A stretch of DNA of 64,000 nucleotides from Anastatus disparis (lineage: Eukaryota > Arthropoda > Insecta > Hymenoptera > Eupelmidae), in the NCBI GenBank assembly GCA_017163975.1, contig JAFFSR010000265.1, positions 62,001-126,000 of the forward strand, read 5' to 3'. Both the position numbers and the translations under genes were made by a program. Position 1 is the first letter of the stretch. Every line of letters begins with the position of its first letter. Positions 1-11,062 of the stretch are shown piece after piece. Under the pieces are notes generated by a model. That model was given only the letters and a program-made list of their open reading frames with translations, made no database searches and had not been told where the DNA came from.

Positions 1-1839
1 ACATTTTTCTTCAAATTGCCGGTCTAATAACTTTTGGGCCAGCTGTTTCGGAATGCATTTGTCTCGAGGATACTGTAGAGAATCAATTTGCATGATTTTC
101 ATATCAAAGTTATAATTAGTAAAATAATTATATGTTCAAAATTCAAAAAATTGAGAAAATTAGATAAATTTCCAACATTTTTCTTTAAATTGCCGGTCTA
201 ATAACTTTTGGGCCAGCTGATTTGAAATGCGATTGTTTTAAGAAAACTCTAGAGAATCATTCTGCATGATTTTTATATCAAAGTTATAATCAGTATAGTA
301 ATTATACATAAAATATTCAAAAAATTGAGAAAATTAGATAAATTTTCAACATTTTTCTTCAAATTGCCAGTCTAATAACTTTTGGGCCAGCTGTTTCGGA
401 ATGCATTTGTCTCGAGGATACTGTAGAGAATCAATTTGCATGATTTTCATATCAAAGTTATAATTAGTAAAATAATTATATGTTCAAAATTCAAAAAATT
501 GAGAAAATTAGATAAATTTCCAACATTTCTCTTTGAATTTCCGATATAATAACTTTTGGGCCAGCTGATTTAGAAGGAGATTGGTTTAAGAAAACTGTAG
601 AGGATCATTCTGCATGATTTTTATATCAAAGTTATAATCAGTATAGTAATTATACATAAATAATTCAAAAAAATTGAGAAAATTAGATAAATTTCCAACA
701 TTTCTCTTTAAATTTTCGATATAATAACTTTTGGGCCAGCTGTTTCGGAATGCATTTGTCTGAAGGATACTCTAGAAAATCAATTTGCATGATTTTCATA
801 TCAAAGTTATAATCGGTATAATGATTATACACAAAAAATTCTAAAAAATTCAGAAAATTAGATAAATTTTAAACATTTTTTTTTAAATTTCCGATATAAT
901 AACTTTTGGGCCAGCTGATTTAGAACGAGATTGTTTTAAGAAAACTCTAGAGGATCATTCTGCATGATTTTTATATCAAAGTTATAATCAGTATAGTAAT
1001 TATACATAAAAAATTCAAAAAATTTGAAAAAATTAGATAAATTTTCAACATTTTTCTTTAAATTTCCGATATAATAACTTTTGGGCCAGCTGATTTAGAA
1101 CGAGATTGTTTTAAGAAAACTCTAGAGGATCATTCTGCATGATTTTTATATCAAAGTTATAATCAGTATAGTAATTATACATAAAAAATTCAAAAAAATT
1201 CAGAAAATTAGATAAATTTCCAATATTTCTCTTTAAATTGCCGGTCTAATAACTTTTGGGCCAGCTGATTTAGAACGAGATTGTTTTAAGAAAACTCTAG
1301 AGGATCATTCTGCATGATTTTTATATCAAAGTTATAATCAGTATAGTAATTATACATAAAAAATTCTAAAAAATTCAGAAAATTAGATAAATTTTAAACA
1401 TTTTTTTTTAAATTTCCGATATAATAACTTTTGGGCCAGCTGATTTAGAACGAGATTGTTTTAAGAAAACTCTAGAGGATCATTCTGCATGATTTTTATA
1501 TCAAAGTTATAATCAGTATAGTAATTATACATAAAAAATTCAAAAAAATTGAAAAAATTAGATAAATTTTCAACATTTTTCTTTAAATTTCCTATATAAT
1601 AACTTTTGGGCCAGCTGTTTCGGAATGCATTTGTCTTGAGGATACTGTAGAGAATCAATTTGCATGATTTTCATATCAAAGTTATAATTAGTAAAATAAT
1701 TATATGTTCAAAATTCAGAAAATTGAGAAAATTAGACAAATTTCTAACATTTTTCTTTAAATTGCCGGTCTAATAACTTTTGGGCCAGCTGATTTGGAAT
1801 GCGATTGTTTTAAGAAAACTCTAGAGAATCATTCTGCAT

Positions 1840-3058
1840 GATTTTTATATCAAAGTTATAATCAGTATAGTAATTATACATAAAAAATTCAAAAAAATTG
1901 AGATAATTAGATAAATTTTTAACATTTTTCTTTAAATTTCCGATATAATAACTTTTGGGCCAGCTGTTTCAGAATGCATTTGTCTCGAGGATACTCGAGA
2001 GAATCAATTTGCATGATTTTCATCTCAAAGTTATAATTAGTAAAATAATTATACATTAAACATTCAAAAAAATTGAGAAAATCAGATAAATTTCCAACAT
2101 TTCTCTTTAAATTTCCGATATAATAACTTTTGGGCCAGCTGTTTTGGAATGCATTTGGCTCGAGGATACTCGAGAGAATCAATTTGCATGATTTTCATAT
2201 CAAAGTTATAATTAGTAAAATAATTATACATTAAAGATTCAAAAAATTGAGAAAATTAGATAAATTTCCAACATTTCTCTTTAAATTGCCGGTCTAATAA
2301 CTTTTGGGTCAGCTGATTTGGAATGCGATTGTTTTAAGGAAACTCTAGAGAATCATTCTGCATGATTTTTATATCGAAGTTATAATCAGTATAATAATTA
2401 TACATTAAAAATTAAAAAAATTGAGAAAATTAGATTAATTTCCAACATTTCTCTTCAACTTGCCGGTCTAATAACTTTTGGGCCAGCTGATTTGGAATGC
2501 GATTGTTTTAAGGAAACTCTAGCGAATCATTCTGCATGATTTTCATATCAAAGTTACAATCAGTATAGTAATTATACATAAAAAATTCAAAGAAATTGAG
2601 AAAATCAGATAAATTTCCAACATTTCTTTTTAAATTGCCGGTCTAATAACTTTTGGGCCAGCTGATTTAGAACGCGATTGTTTTAAGAAAACTCTAGAGA
2701 ACCATTCTGCATGATTTTTATATCAAAGTTATAATCAGTATAATAATTATACATAAAAAATTCTAAAAAATTGAGAAAATTAGATAAATTTCCATTTCTC
2801 TTTAAATTTCCGATATAATAACTTTTGGGCCAGCTGTTTCGGAATGCCTTTGTCTCGAGGATACTCTAGAGAATCAATTTGCATGATTTTCATATCAAAG
2901 TTATAATTAGTAAAATAATTATACATTAAAAATTCAAAAAATTGAGAAAATTAGATAAATTTCCAACATTTCTCTTTAAATTGCCGGTCTAATAACTTTT
3001 GGGCCAGCTGATTTGGAAGGCGATTGTTTTAAGGAAACTCTAGAGAATCATTCTGCAT
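1840..3058. repeat. Higher-order satellite repeat, copy 1 (seven monomers, 1219 bp)
   Basis: This block and the next are near-identical at an offset of exactly 1219 bp, for example the matching segments at 1919 and 3138. The monomer order is A A B B B A B. Both copies share private changes: tttcagaatgcatttgtctc, the XhoI-like ctcgagg...ctcgag pair, ttcaacttgccgg, and a 3-bp deletion in the monomer starting near 2790 (tccatttctc instead of tccaacatttctc). The deletion explains why the unit is 1219 and not about 1222 bp. Confidence 0.88.
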
Positions 3059-4290
3059 GATTTTTATATCAAAGTTATAATCAGTATAGTAATTATACAT
3101 AAAAAATTCAAAAAAATTGAGATAATTAGATAAATTTTTAACATTTTTCTTTAAATTTCCGATATAATAACTTTTGGGCCAGCTGTTTCAGAATGCATTT
3201 GTCTCGAGGATACTCGAGAGAATCAATTTGCATGATTTCCATCTCAAAGTTATAATTAGTAAAATAATTATACATTAAAAATTCAAAAAAATTGAGAAAA
3301 TCAGATAAATTTCCAACATTTCTCTTTAAATTTCCGATATAATAACTTTTGGGCCAGCTGTTTTGGAATGCATTTGGCTCGAGGATACTCGAGAGAATCA
3401 ATTTGCATGATTTTCATATCAAAGTTATAATTAGTAAAATAATTATACATTAAAGATTCAAAAAATTGAGAAAATTAGATAAATTTCCAACATTTCTCTT
3501 TAAATTGCCGGTCTAATAACTTTTGGGCCAGCTGATTTGGAATGCGATTGTTTTAAGGAAACTCTAGATAATCATTCTGCATGATTTTTATATCGAAGTT
3601 ATAATCAGTATAATAATTATACATTAAAAATTAAAAAAATTGAGAGAATTAGATTAATTTCCAACATTTCTCTTCAACTTGCCGGTCTAATAACTTTTGG
3701 GCCAGCTGATTTGGAATGCGATTGTTTTAAGGAAACTCTAGCGAATCATTCTGCATGATTTTCATATCAAAGTTACAATCAGTATAGTAATTATACATAA
3801 AAAATTCAAAGAAATTGAGAAAATCAGATAAATTTCCAACATTTCTTTTTAAATTGCCGGTCTAATAACTTTTGGGCCAGCTGATTTAGAACGCGATTGT
3901 TTTAAGAAAACTCTAGAGAACCATTCTGCATGATTTTTATATCAAAGTTATAATCAGTATAATAATTATACATAAAAAATTCTAAAAAATTGAGAAAATT
4001 AGATAAATTTCCATTTCTCTTTAAATTTCCGATATAATAACTTTTGGGCCAGCTGTTTCGGAATGCCTTTGTCTCGAGGATACTCTAGAGAATCAATTTG
4101 CATGATTTTCATATCAAAGTTATAATTAGTAAAATAATTATACATTAAAAATTCAAAAAATTGAGAAAATTAGATAAATTTCCAACATTTCTCTTTAAAT
4201 TGCCGGTCTAATAACTTTTGGGCCAGCTGATTTGGAAGGCGATTGTTTTAAGGAAACTCTAGAGAATCATTCTGCATGATTTTTATATCA
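3059..4290. repeat. Higher-order satellite repeat, copy 2
   Basis: This is the second copy of the seven-monomer unit, and the shared 3-bp deletion lies near 4010. Similarity to copy 1 stops around 4290-4300, where the sequence returns to ordinary monomers. Only isolated substitutions separate the copies, for instance gagaatcattc versus gataatcattc, so the duplication is recent relative to the age of the array. Confidence 0.85.
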
Positions 4291-7200
4291 AAGTTATTAT
4301 CAGTATAATAATTATACATAAAAAATTCAAAAAATTGAGAAAATTAGATTAATTTCCAACATTTCTCTTCAACTTGCCGGTCTAATAACTTTTGGGCCAG
4401 CTGATTTGGAATGCGATTGTTTTAAGGAAACTCTAGAGAATCACTCTGCATGTTTTTCATATCAAAGTTACAATCAGTATAAAAATTATGCATTAAAAAT
4501 TAAAAAAATTGAGAAAATTAGATAAATTTTCAACATTTCTCTTTAAATTGCCGGTCTAATAACTTTTGGGCCAGGTGTTTCGGAATGCATTGGTCTAAAG
4601 GATACTCTAGAGAATCAATTCGCATGATTTTCATATCAAAGTTATAATCGGTATAATGATTATACACAAAAAATTCAAAAAAATTCAGAAAATTAGATAA
4701 ATTTCCAATATTTCTCTTTAAATTGCCGGTCTAATAACTTTTGGGCCAGCTGATTTAGAACGAGATTGTTTTAAGAAAACTCTAGAGGATCATTCTGCAT
4801 GATTTTTATATCAAAGTTATAATCAGTATAGTAACTATACATAAAAAATTCAAAAAAATTGAAAAAATTAGATAAATTTTCAACATTTTTCTTTAAATTT
4901 CCGATATAATAACTTTTGGGCCAGCTGTTTTGGAATGCATTTGTCTGAAGGATACTCTAGAGAATCAATTCGCATGATTTTCATATCAAAGTTATAATCG
5001 GTATAATGATTATACACAAAAAATTCAAAAAAATTCAGAAAATTAGATAAATTTCCAACATTTCTCTTTGAATTTCCGATATAATAACTTTTGGGCCAGC
5101 TGATTTAGAAGGAGATTGCTTTAAGAAAACTGTAGAGGATCATTCTGCATGATTTTTATATCAAAGTTATAATCAGTATAGTAATTATACATAAATAATT
5201 CAAAAAAATTGAGAAAATTAGATAAATTTCCAACATTTCTCTTTAAATTTTCGATATAATAACTTTTGGGCCAGCTGTTTCGGAATGCATTTGTCTGAAG
5301 GATACTCTAGAAAATCAATTTGCATGATTTTCATATCAAAGTTATAATCGGTATAATGATTATACACAAAAAATTCAAAAAAATTCAGAAAATTAGATAA
5401 ATTTCCAATATTTCTCTTTAAATTGCCGGTCTAATAACTTTTGGGCCAGCTGATTTAGAACGAGATTGTTTTAAGAAAACTCTAGAGGATCATCCTGCAT
5501 GATTTTTATATCAAAGTTATAATCAGTATAGTAATTATACATAGAAAATTCAAAAAAATTGAGAAAATTAGATAAATTTTCAACATTTTTCTTTAAATTT
5601 CCGATATAATAACTTTTTGGCCAGCTGTTTCGGAATGCATTTGTCTGAAGGATACTCTAGAGAAGCAATTCGCATGATTTTCATATCAAAGTTATAATTG
5701 GTATAATGATTATACACAAAAAATTCAAAAAAAATCAGAAAATTAGATAAATTTCCAACATTTTTCTTCAAATTGCCGGTCTAATAACTTTTGGGCTAGC
5801 TGATTTAGAACGAGATTGTTTTAAGAAAACTGTAGAGGATCATTCTGCATGATTTTTATATCAAAGTTATAATCAGTATAGTAATTATACATAAAAAATT
5901 CAAAAAAATTGAGAAAATTAGATAAATTTTCAACATTTTTCTTTAAATTTCCGATATAATAACTTTTGGGCCAGCTGTTTCGGAATGCATTGGTCTGAAG
6001 GATACTCTAGAGAATCAATTCGCATGATTTTCATATCAAAGTTATAATCGGTATAATGATTATACACAAAAAATTCAAAAAAATTCAGAAAATTAGATAA
6101 ATTTCCAATATTTCTCTTTAAATTGCCGGTCTAATAACTTTTGGGCCAGCTGATTTAGAACGAGATTGTTTTAAGAAAACTCTAGAGGATCATTCTGCAT
6201 GATTTTTATATCAAAGTTATAATCAGTATAGTAATTATACATAAAAAATTCTAAAAAATTCAGAAAATTAGATAAATTTCCAATATTTCTCTTTAAATTG
6301 CCGGTCTAATAACTTTTGGGCCAGCTGATTTAAAACGAGATTGTTTTAAGAAAACTCTAGAGGATCATTCTGCATGATTTTTATATCAAAGTTATAATCA
6401 GTATAGTAATTATACATAAAAAATTCAAAAAAATTGAGAAAATTAGATAAATTTTCAACATTTTTCTTTAAATTTCCGATATAATAACTTTTTGGCCAGC
6501 TGTTTCGGAATGCATTTGTCTGAAGGATACTCTAGAGAAGCAATTTGCATGATTTTCATATCAAAGTTATAATTGGTATAATGATTATACACAAAAAATT
6601 CAAAAAAAATCAGAAAATTAGATAAATTTCCAACATTTCTCTTTAAATTGCCGGTCTAATAACTTTTGGGCCAGCTGATTTAGAACGAGATTGTTTTAAG
6701 AAAACTGTAGAGGATCATTCTGCATGATTTTTATATCAAAGTTATAATCAGTATAGTAATTATACATAAAAAATTCTAAAAAATTGAGAAAATTAGATAA
6801 ATTTTCAACATTTTTCTTTAAATTTCCGATATAATAACTTTTTGGCCAGCTGTTTCGGAATGCATTTGTCTGAAGGATACTCTAGAGAAGCAATTCGCAT
6901 GATTTTCATATCAAAGTTATAATTGGTATAATGATTATACACAAAAAATTCAAAAAAATCAGAAAATTAGATAAATTTCCAACATTTCTCTTTAAATTGC
7001 CGGTCTAATAACTTTTGGGCCAGCTGATTTAGAACGAGATTGTTTTAAGAAAACTGTAGAGGATCATTCTGCATGATTTTTATATCAAAGTTATAATCAG
7101 TATAGTAATTATACATAAAAAATTCTAAAAAATTGAGAAAATTAGATAAATTTTCAACATTTTTCTTTAAATTTCCGATATAATAACTTTTGGGCCAGCT

Positions 7201-7975
7201 GATTTAGAACGAGATTGTTTTAAGAAAACTCTAGAGGATCATTCTGCATGATTTTTATATCAAAGTTATAATCAGTCTAGTAATTATACATAAAAAATTC
7301 AAAAAAATTGAAAAAATTAGATAAATTTTCAACATTTTTCTTTAAATTTCCGATATAATAACTTTTGGGCCAGCTGTTTCGGAATGCATTTGTCTGAAGG
7401 ATACTCTAGAGAATCAATTCGCATGATTTTCATATCAAAGTTATAATCGGTATAATGATTATACACAAAAAATTCAAAAAAATTCAGAAAATTAGATAAA
7501 TTTCCAACATTTCTCTTTAAATTTCCTATATAATAACTTTTGGGCCAGCTGTTTCGGAATGCATTTGTCTCGAGGATACTGTAGAGAATCAATTTGCATG
7601 ATTTTCATATCAAAGTTATAATTAGTAAAATAATTATATGTTCAAAATTCAAAAAATTGAGAAATTAGATAAATTTCCAACATTTTTCTTTAATTTGCCG
7701 GTCTAATAACTTTTGGGCCAGCTGATTCTGAATGCGATTGTTTTAAGAAAACTCTAGAGGATCATTCTGCATGATTTTTATATCAAAGTTATAATCAGTA
7801 TAATAATTATGCATTAAAAATTCAAAAAATTGAGAAAATTAGATAACTTCCCAACATTTCTCTTTAAATTTCCTATATAATAACTTTTGGACCAGCTGAT
7901 TCGGAATGCATTTGACTCAAGGAAAGTCTTGAGAATCTGTTTGCATGATTTTTATATTAAAGTTACAATTTATTA

Positions 7976-8150
7976 AATAGTTACAAATCAATAATTCCGA
8001 AAAATTGATAAAATCTTGAAAATTTTGAGGTTAATAAACAAAATAATTATAGTCATTACTTTCGGGCCAGCAATTATACGACGCGATGATCTTTAGAAAT
8101 TATTAAGGGATTAATTCTATTGATTTTTGTGCTAATCCAATCATTGATAA
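7976..8150. repeat. Degenerate terminal satellite monomer (array edge)
   Basis: A last, badly decayed monomer is recognisable by attactttcgggccagc near 8055, again 175 bp after the previous core at 7880, followed by a diverged gatgatctttagaaattatt. The monomer before it (7830-7975) is already more diverged than internal copies. After about 8150 the period is lost. Confidence 0.75.
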
Positions 8151-10920
8151 AGTATTAATATTTATTAAGTGTGGTAATCTGCGATTTTCTAAAGTTTGGT
8201 TATTTTATTGTTTAAACTTTTATTATTAAAGATAATTGATTACTTAGTTCTATGTATTGCTAAAAATACATGATTCATTATTATTTAACATTATTTGAGT
8301 GATATTTGGTAGAAATGAGAGTATAAAAAGTTTCGGGTCCCTCATGCTTCTACGCCTATGTACGGCGGATAGGTTCAGCGGGTAGCTTCAGCTTCATCAT
8401 TTTTTGCGGCAAACTGAATATGTAATTGCTATTTTATTCTGAAAAGTAGCATTAGGTTCTGTATACTTTGGTTTTACTCAATCAATATAACGTAATAAAA
8501 TTAAATATTACATATGCGTGTATATTGTACGAGCGGAGGGTACATTTACGAAGGAAGATTGCAGATAAATTGGTGTGCGACTGAAAAATCTCTCATTAGC
8601 GAGCCGATAAGTTGTGAAATAATAAAGTTTTAATGTTAAGAATATTCTGGTTACATTTATAACTTTTTAACGCGTGCGCCGATAGTGGTGAGAAGATAAT
8701 ATTACTCATACACACTGAGGGAATAAAAAAAATATAATAAAATATCGTCAATTGGATTGTCATCTAACATCATCTGCGAAAGATTTAAACCGTTTTTATT
8801 GAGTGAAATAAAAAATTTGCGGTTGGCTAGATACGTAGGGAGACATTAAACTAGATGTACAGCGCTAGTTAAATTATTTTAAGTGCTGTTAGAATTTTAT
8901 TTTATGAAAATTTTGCGGTTATATTTTTAAAACAGTCAATTTGTGGTTTTATTAATATTTTATTAGACTAATTATTTTTTTTATCATCATGTGAGAAATG
9001 AGATTGTTATTAATTTTTTTAACAATTTATAATATTAAAATAAAGTTTAAATCTCAACGAATTTTTCGAAAAAATTGTAAAAATGTAAAATTAAATTTAC
9101 GATATAAAAAATCAGCAAACATCTGATGATGAACGATGCATTTTAATGTTACTTTTATCCTGCAAAGATTGTAAATCTGCGAATGTTTTTTTTTCTTCTT
9201 ACTTTTCATAGTCGAAGTTGCCAGACAATTTGTGCAGCAAGCAATTCTTTATTTAAAATAGTCACAACAGATGCGTTAAAAGTTGTTGAAACTTGAAAAA
9301 AATTTTAAAATTTCATGAATTCCAAAATGGTTTAAGCAAAATGCTCAGATCGAATCTCGTTCGTAAATCTTAAAATTTTTTTTTTCGATTCCTTTATCCA
9401 CTCAGTTATTTGAAACGAAAACCTACAAATCTATAATATCTATTTTGAAAATTATTTATTCAGCCTTCGCTCAAAATAACCAAATACATAACGCACTATT
9501 CGAAACACGCGACCTTAGCCTTCAAAATTTAGTTTTTAGAACACGTAAAAAAAAAAAACATAACGTAAACCATTAGCATAACATAATATAAGGGATTTAC
9601 AAGAAACAAAGCTGCCATCCCTTTTATTCTAGTCTAGTTTTCTTTCCACGCTTACGTAAATATACGACGAATTGAAAAGCTACAAATTTATCGGCTCGAA
9701 AAAAAAGGATAAAATAATAACGATAACAATAACAGTACCAAGAGGAATTGATACAAAGTGTATTAGCCATTTTGATATATAAAATAAGATGTAAAAGAAG
9801 AAGAAATGGCGACGAAGAGAAAAAAAGCTACATTGAACGTGTATATAAAAAAGAAGTGCGGAACGTCCCTTTATGGAAAATGCGCATGTTCAGTCGGATA
9901 TATACCGACTTCTTGCATACATTAACATACAATGCGACCGCCATAGCAACTGAGCGACACGAGCTTATCGATAAGCAAAAAAAAGTTCTCTCTCTTTTTT
10001 TACTCTTTTTACTGTCCGATTATTGATAGGTTCGTTGCATTGGTAATTTTTTTGTGCATTTGGTCTCGAATCTGATAGAATCATTTTGAAGAAAAAGAAA
10101 AAAACAGAATTTACGTATGAGGCAAACATATATTTAAAAAAATCGTTAATTTTGACTATTTTTATAGTACCTGCTTCTTCTAATGTTACTGATTATTTGC
10201 ATGCGGGTGCACGTTTTAAGAATGACTAATACTATAAATTGAGCCTGACGATTCTTAATTGTAGTTTCGATGAGACTTGTTCTTTTATTTTTTTTTTTTA
10301 TTTTTCCTTCAAAAGAATTAGCAATTTGTCAGCGATGTAGACGAGTTTTTGAAAGTAAATATGGAAAAATTTAATTAAATTGAATGATCAGGAAAAAGTT
10401 ATTTATTATTTGAATTTTAACTTTTTGATGAGATATCCAAAATAGTTACGAATTTGTAAAAATTTTCAATGTATGAAATTTTCTAAAATTTGTACTTATT
10501 GTTGAATTTGTATCATTTCATATTTAAAATATTTTATATTAAATGTTTTGTATATAAATTTTTTCCCAAATTCAATTCAAAATAAAAATTTTTTTTATTT
10601 CAATTTTAAACCAATCACGAAATTCCATACGTTGATAGGTTGGAAATAATATATTAAATAAAATACAAAATAAAATCTCAAAATCATTTCAAGCATTACC
10701 AATTTTAAGCGGTTCAATGATTTAACATGAAAATATGTTTAAAAAAATATTTAGTTTCCAAGCGTACACAAAAGTAGAATTATTTTGTAAACAGCCGCGT
10801 TGAAGTGAGTTATAAATAAAATTCCAATTTTAAGATCTACAAAAAAGAAAATATTGAAGATAAAATTAAAATTCATAAAAAAAAATAATGAAGAAAAAAA
10901 AAGAAAAGAAATTTTATTTG
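8151..10920. other. AT-rich unique DNA, no gene seen
   Basis: This is non-repetitive AT-rich sequence right of the satellite. A TATAAAAAG motif near 8322 is followed by a small GC-richer patch (8335-8410), and a 14-codon minus-strand ATG frame overlaps it. Neither is enough to call a promoter or gene. The 92-codon plus-strand frame at 9748-10026 is lysine/arginine-rich and starts and ends in A-rich DNA, so I do not call it. Confidence 0.6.
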
Positions 10921-11062
10921 AAGTCTGTTTTGTATATTGCGCCTATATAATTCTTGTGCCGATATTGTGGGTCAAGGTCCGTTGGGTAAAGGCCTGGGTG
11001 CCGATTGGTTGATTTCTCCGAATCACACACATTACAAGCCACACTGAATTAGGAAGCTACGA
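10921..11062. other. GC-richer island, open on both strands; possible exon
   Basis: This 140-bp block stands out from about 75% AT surroundings. On the plus strand about 40 codons are open, ending at TGA near 11047 and including GKGLGADWLISPNHTHYKPH. On the minus strand a frame beginning just after a possible acceptor (cctaattcag, near 11048) reads about 42 codons, including STNRHPGLYPTDLDPQYRHK, to TAA. I recognise neither peptide. High GC alone can keep several frames open, so this may be a conserved non-coding element or a promoter rather than an exon. Confidence 0.3.
10944..10980 (+). promoter_or_regulatory. TATA-like box followed by a nuclear-receptor half-site
   Basis: TATATAA lies at 10944-10950, and tcaaggtcc follows at 10972-10980. 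The latter resembles the extended monomer site TCAAGGTCA bound by FTZ-F1/ERR-type receptors, with the last base different. The spacing would suit a start site near 10975, but no transcript is visible. Confidence 0.25.

Larger units (their letters stand above)
1..7975. repeat. Tandem satellite array, 174-175 bp monomer
   Basis: The core ataacttttgggccagctg recurs at about 27, 201, 375, 549, 724, 899, 1074, 1249 and so on to 7880, always 174 or 175 bp apart, giving about 46 head-to-tail copies. The array is cut by the left edge of the window. Two subtypes alternate irregularly. Type A continues tgtttcggaatgcatttgtc and a later gttataattagtaaaataat. Type B continues gatttagaacgagattgttt and gttataatcagtatagtaat. 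The monomer is strongly AT-rich and close to nucleosome-repeat length, which is common for pericentromeric or heterochromatic satellites. No transposase and no CENP-B-like box was seen. Minus-strand ORFs of 60-90 codons inside it exist only because 174 is divisible by three. Confidence 0.96.

Noticed and set aside
1461..7592. Repeated minus-strand ORFs of 60-90 codons (for example containing NSWPKSYYIGNLK) in the satellite
   Set aside because: They repeat because the monomer length is divisible by three and the minus strand has few stops. They start on ATT and sit wholly in tandem satellite.
1..8150. CRISPR array
   Set aside because: The repeats are contiguous 174-175 bp monomers without unique spacers, in eukaryotic sequence.
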